A stretch of DNA of 64,000 bases. It comes from Hybos culiciformis. Its lineage: Eukaryota > Arthropoda > Insecta > Diptera > Hybotidae. The position numbers and the translations under genes are program-made. Below the pieces are notes generated by a model. That model ran no database searches, had not been told where the DNA came from, and saw only the letters and a list, made by a program, of their open reading frames with translations. Below are positions 58,061 to 64,000 of this stretch, in pieces. The DNA lies in contig OZ023273.1 in the NCBI GenBank assembly GCA_964007475.1, positions 133,046,732 through 133,110,731 on the forward strand, given 5' to 3'. The first letter of the stretch is position 1. Every line of letters begins with the position of its first letter.

Positions 58061-61000
58061 AGAATAAATAAATCCAAAATTTTAATATTTGTTACGAAAT
58101 TGTTAAATATATGTTTTTTGGAAAAAAAAAATAAACTATGTCCCTGTTTGTTAAACACGTTATACTATCTAGTACTAATTCAAGATATTCTTATCATCAC
58201 AATTAAAAAATATAGCAATTTACCTAATATAACGTTTTTACAGTAAATATTATAGTGATTGTCACCAATATCTAGGCATTTTGTAAGGGTGCACTAAATA
58301 AACGGATCACAGTTTCACGACAAATTTTATAGAAAAATTATTAATCAATTAAATATATTATTATATATACTTATTATATACATGTGTATTTTATATATTC
58401 TAAATATAACCATAGAAAATACCGAATGGTTGGTCTCATTTTTTCTCATTAATTAAATTAAAAAAAGAAAAGAAGTTATAGTATAAAAGAAGTTACAGCA
58501 GAATTGTTGCAAGATATTTCTTTCTAAAGTTTGCAAATTTTACTTACAAAGCTTAAATCTGGATTTTTACTGTTTCGATGAAGAAAGAAGCTGAATGTAT
58601 CAGTAAAATTTTATAACTTTATTAATTTTTAATTTTCCATCATCTTTAGTAATTATTTAAATCGTGCCATTTCAGAGGATAGTTGATTGTATATAATACA
58701 TAGTGATATATTAGCAAATGTAATCACTTCTGAGAGTAATGTTTTCTAAACAGAATAAAGATTAAGTGTTGAAAGTAACCATTTATAACAAATTATTTAC
58801 ATGGCCCTTAATAATTTAATTTAACAGCTCATATTTAATCCATTTTTAATTCAAATTAAAAGGGCCTCCAAAATTACTTAGAAAATATATGTTTATACAA
58901 TGTACTCACAAACTCAAACTTGCATATTTAAAATGAAAATTATTTAGAGAAAGTATTATTACGTAAAAAATTTAAACTAAACTAAATGTTAAGATACTAT
59001 CTATATCTTTAAAATTAAATATTATTCAATGCACATTATAATTATTTTAAACTTTTATATTTTAAAAAATTAATATGTAAATTCAATTTTTTTTTTTGTA
59101 TTTAAAGTGAATTTATTTTCTTTTCACTTTTTTAATATAATATTCATTTTATGCAAAATATATTTTGAAAAAATATCTACATTATTACAAATAAAAAATT
59201 CTTTGGATAAATATGTTAAGAAATTACAACGAAATATTGTAAATGTAGATTTATGTTGGTTGAAATTTAAATATACCCACGAAAACACAATATTTTTAAC
59301 TTTTACAATTATTACATTTAAACAAAAATAAAAATGTGATTTTAATAAATTGGTATCCTGTTGCGAACATAAAATAAATTTAATCCAATGTATGTTCTCC
59401 GTAAAATTAATTATTTTTAAGGTTGTTTAAGGTAAAATTATTAATGTTCTAAAAAAAATTCCCCTTGCTTTAATTTAGTTTCATATGTAACTGTGTTTAA
59501 TGTATTTTATTTTAACCTGCATCTTCTGAAGTTGTTTATGCTATAATTATGATTAATGGCAAGATAATAATATTAAAATTAGATTAAATAAAACTATAGA
59601 ATAAACGTGAAAATTCTATAATACTGTATAAAAATAATTTTCATTTAAGATAATTTTAAATGATGATGCTTAAAGCATTGAATAATTTAAGACATGTTTC
59701 AACCGCGAATCAATTAAAAGTAGCTGGTGACTGCTCCAGGAATTAACGACAAATGAACTGAGCATATATATAGCAAGCTCTATGGTAATAAATTATTTCA
59801 TACATGACCTACTGATTTCCCATAAGAGCCAATATGTTCAAGTATTTTTTAATATTTGCATTTAATCAATGCTTACATTCGGATTCAAATTTAGTTTTTT
59901 TTAACGTTTTTTATGTTTTGATTTTTTTCTCATAAAATAATTTTTCTATAGTTTTCGTTTACTGAAGTGCTATTAAATTTAAGAAGGAATATAAAAAACC
60001 CTCAATACTTAGAAAAAAAAAGATTTATTCAATAGTTTTTTTCACGTGTTATTTCACCATTGAAGTATCCTTTTATGTAATTGAAATTAAGCTCAATAAG
60101 AGATCTAAAATTTTAATATAAATTTGAATTTTATTGGTAAAGGAAATTTATTTCTAAAATAACTTCAAATTCAACCATGTTTCTGAAAATATATGTTGGT
60201 CTTTAGTTTTATAATTTTAAAAATAATTGAATATAATTGAAGGAAAGAGTAGCTTAGTTCAGTTTAGTTTGCATGCAAGATATTCGTTTATGCATAGAAA
60301 TATAAAAAAGATGTTGAACCTCTATATCATGTCATGTCTATTCTTAAACTTTCCCATAAAAAATATGCTTTAATAAAAATAAAATACCCAGTATCTAATT
60401 TGTGTAAAAAAAAATAAACTTCAAAAATATTAATCCTTCACTTTTACACTTGTTTATAATTTTAACCACAGAAGGTATATTTAACTATAGTGATTCTTTT
60501 ATTAATATTTTGATCAAAAATAAAATATCTTAACTTTTTTGCAAGTTCCCTTAGAGAGTGTTCAAAAAAATTCATGATATCCCGGTAATTTATATATCGT
60601 TTGGTATATTAAACGGATCAAGTTCTTCTAATTTCAAAGAAATTTCTATTCTAATGTCGGAAATGAAGGCTAAATCTAAAACAAATTAAAAAATTTCATT
60701 TACAAAATTTCCATTAATTAGTTTCAACAACCCTTGTTAATATCCAATTCTTTAAAAAACATCAAAATTAATTGGTATTCATAGAAGATATTGTAAACAA
60801 CCAGTTTCTTTCAATTTTATTGATGGCACTAAACATAAGTATTACTATTGTATAAATAACTATACTTTTTGTGGCAAAATGCATTACATATTTTTATGGG
60901 TAATGGAGTCAAAATCCATAATTTCTATACTTAAAAAGAAATATGTATTGAGAAAGTTATAAAATATTCAATACCCATATTGGATTGGAAATAAGGAAAT

Positions 61001-64000
61001 AAGGAAAAAAGAAAACCATATTATTTTTTTTTTAACATAACATATACAACATATGTGCATATATGTATTACATATGAGAACGTACTATATTAATGTTCGT
61101 AAACGTATTTAGGTATAATGATATAAAGTATATTTAATATTTGACACTTTTTTACAAATATTTTTATGCTTGTATGAATAAAATTTCCATTAATATAAAT
61201 TTAGTAAAATTTATGAAAAAATTTGTGGTGCATTTTATTGTATTATTGAAATTGGTTTCTCCCAAAATTTAGTTAATTTTTGTGTGTAAGCTTTTTACTT
61301 ACTAATAAATTTGTAACATTATTAGTAGATTCAAAAAACTTAAAACCACGATAAAATGCATTTGGTAAGTTATAATAATATAATAATTTATATAAATAAA
61401 ATAAACATACATAAGACCAAAACTTTCTTTAAAAAAACTGATTTATAAGTATAGTATTTTTGGGAATCAAAATTCTACGATTCCAAACCGAAATAATTGA
61501 AAATGAGATAAGTTACTGAGAGCTACACTCTACACTCATTATTATCGATTATCGTTAAACGTTCCTGGTACTTAAAGCCTATTCTCGTACCACAATTTTA
61601 AAACTAACCATTACCTAAAAGTTATCGCACCTACTATAAGAAAAAAATAATTAAAGCAGAAAAAAAAATTAAAAAATTTATTTGCAATTTTTTATTTAAT
61701 GTCAAAAGGTTCGTTATCTCATTAAATGCAGTTCTTAAATTTTAAGGAATTTCATTCCATTATATACTATATTATTTATGTTTCAATAAATCTCTTTCTT
61801 CATCAATAAAATATTAAGTTTGGATGTTCAGAAATCTACTAAAAATGTTTCCAAATAAATTAAATCTTTAAAAATTTGATTAAAGCTAAATTTTTAGTAT
61901 TTTATTATATAACTAAATATATGAAATTATATATTCTGTTTCCCTTCGTTATTCAGTTTCATCAAAAAAGAAAGCATAAAAGTTTTTATTAACCAAATTA
62001 CTGGAATTTTTAAACACTTTTTTTTCCTTTTTTGTACCAACACAGTTGGTCATTATATTGGGAAATGTGGAAACAGAATTTGGTTTAAGAAGAAAGATAG
62101 AACCGTAAATGATAAATTATTAAAGTTTCTGAAAAAGGGAATGTACTGAAACTTACATTCATACATACATTCATACATATACATAATATATAGTTTTTCA
62201 ATTTTTATGATAAATAACTCAAATCCTAGGGGCAAAAAAATAAATAAAATCCGCATAAACACATGACTATTCAATACAAAAAAAAAATTCACATAAAACA
62301 TTTCTACTTCTTGTGAAGGTAAAAATTAAAAGGATTTATATGTTTAAGAGATAATGAATTAAAATTCAATTATCCAAAATTTTGAATGTTTTGTTTTTGT
62401 TATTAAAGAAAAAAGTTAAAATTTGGTAATAATTTTCTAACTACGGTATTATTTCGTTGATGAATGGACGTTTACAAACTTCTTTTATTTATATCTTTTT
62501 GCGGATGATTCATATTAAATTATCCTTTTTAGAATGGTTTAGGAATAATGCACAAAATAACTTTAAAAAAAAAATTTTTCTTCATATCTCAGAAGTTGTG
62601 ATCCACAAAAATATGAAAATATTAAATTTACAGATTAAAACAAATATAAATTGTATAAATATATTTATGTATATATGTATTTATTATTCATATGATTATT
62701 AATCATTACATTTGGCAGATGAAATAGTTATTTTCAATCAAGTAAGTAACTAAACATAAACAAGAAATCGAAAATAATGACCGCTCTTGTTGTTACTATT
62801 ATTAAAGCAATCGTATTAAAACTCTTATATTGAATAAAAAGACTATCACAAGTTCTATTCAAGGACGCCTAATTTCAGAAATTCTTATTTATGTTGTTTT
62901 GTAACATATAGAATTCAAGAAACTTTTAAAAGCTTTCTATTTAGTTTGTTTTTATTTAAGAAACGATACTCGACTTTTTTTTTCTTGTAATTTAACGAAA
63001 AATGCATATATCGATCTAGTTCCGGTACAACAACGATACATAGGAAAAGAAAATTGTTTTTAATTCCTTTTTTTTTTTTTTTCAAATCAGTCCTTTGTGG
63101 TATTTAGGTATTTTCACTTTAAACGATTTTACGTGATAAAGAAAAGCGTAAAAAAAAATTGAGAAACAAAATTTTTTCAGATTATTTATCTGTAGCAGAC
63201 GATATATTTTGATGTTGAAATATTTGTATAAATTTATTAAAAGGAATATAATAACGGTGACGGAAATTGAAAATGTATGTTACCAGTTACCATTTATTTC
63301 CTTAAAGTCGTATCAACATATACCAAAGAAAAACATCAAAGGAATAGATTTAAAAATAAATATTTACGCAACGATAAAGATCAATAAATATTTAAAAATA
63401 TCAAACGTCGAGAATAATATGTTATAAAATTGAAATACATATCTTATCTTTTAAATAAGATATTTTTTATTTAGAAATTTTATCTTTTAAAGTGTAAGAA
63501 AAATGCAAACAAAAAACATATCCAAATTGTTAATAAAAATTTTCTTATTTATTTTTCTTTCGTTTTTCATTTTGTCATTGAATAAAGAAAATTAATTATC
63601 TCAATTAGATTTTATTTTTGATTAAGTTTTGAACTGATGGTTTTTTAGCTGAATTTTTATATTGGGAAAAGCGTGAGAAAGTTTTCAATTTGTTTTTTTT
63701 TTATGTCTTTTGCTCCCTTGGGGTTAGGAAAAAAAAAACTTAAAATAATACAAAAAAAGGTAAAATTGATAACTTTTCGTATTGTCATCATGATTTGAAA
63801 ACATAAACAAACACATTACATTAATGATTTCATATTTCGCTACAAAAATTTTATCAAAAATGAGAAGCATCACTCTAATTATAAAAATGTGTAGCTTTAT
63901 TAATTTTGAATCAAAAACTAAGTGTTAATGGAAAAAAATAAGCAATTTATTATTCTGAATTTATTCCCCAAATATATTATAATGTAAAAATTTGTAAGAA

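Larger units (their letters stand above)
53561..64000. other. Long AT-rich intergenic stretch
   Basis: About 10 kb without a recognisable gene. It contains the second copies of two dispersed repeats (53830-54330 and 57940-58060), a possible retroposon end at 57345-57400, and a CATA-type microsatellite near 62155-62185. A slightly less AT-biased patch at 59690-59830 is unidentified. Short frames here are low complexity. Confidence 0.5.

Overview
This is an AT-rich eukaryotic window, almost certainly from an insect. The evidence is spliced genes with short GT-AG introns, secreted S1-family serine proteases of arthropod type, a prenylated Rab acceptor gene, and a dense load of hAT, Ty3/Gypsy, non-LTR, foldback and Penelope-like mobile DNA. 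The order is not proven. The clustered digestive-type proteases would fit a dipteran, but that is inference. The window is gene-poor, and most of it is AT-rich intergenic DNA with no recognisable coding content.

Layout. (1) 1187-4556 is a complete hAT transposon with an intact 636-aa BED-finger transposase, inverted ends and a perfect 8-bp target duplication. (2) 4658-10750 is a Ty3/Gypsy LTR retrotransposon on the minus strand: two 479-bp LTRs that read as identical, one intact 1431-aa Gag-Pol frame, and a 39-bp tandem array of hairpins before the 3' LTR. (3) 16.4-17.5, 30.0-31.0 and 33.0-35.0 kb hold three minus-strand paralogous serine protease genes. The first is a pseudogene. The second and third are intact and have a non-tryptic specificity pocket. 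Duplicated flanking DNA at 36.2-37.5 kb marks a likely fourth copy that has lost its coding part. A 1-kb insertion in the intron of the third gene carries a Penelope-type hammerhead ribozyme. (4) 18701-22724 is a nested pair: an 843-bp non-autonomous hAT-like element interrupted by a complete autonomous hAT (ZMYM1/DUF4371-like transposase, two exons, 800 aa). Both target duplications are perfect. (5) 32331-32716 and 41945-42400 are two short inverted-repeat elements, each flanked by TAA. (6) 45224-48952 is a foldback element with 105-bp inverted ends built of GACATAA/TTATGTC modules and a perfect 9-bp target duplication. It carries a small spliced RING-finger gene on the plus strand and, tail to tail, a minus-strand reverse transcriptase frame with a clean in-frame loss of its catalytic core. 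A 200-base assembly gap lies inside it next to a GC-rich patch. (7) 51146-52788 is a complete four-exon prenylated Rab acceptor (PRA1) gene on the minus strand, the only clear conserved housekeeping gene. (8) 53.6-64 kb is AT-rich sequence with scattered old repeats.

The genes do not form a pathway. The window shows a small tandem protease family diverging by duplication, gene death and transposon insertion, one housekeeping gene, and several layers of mobile elements. The most unusual object is the foldback element at 45-49 kb.
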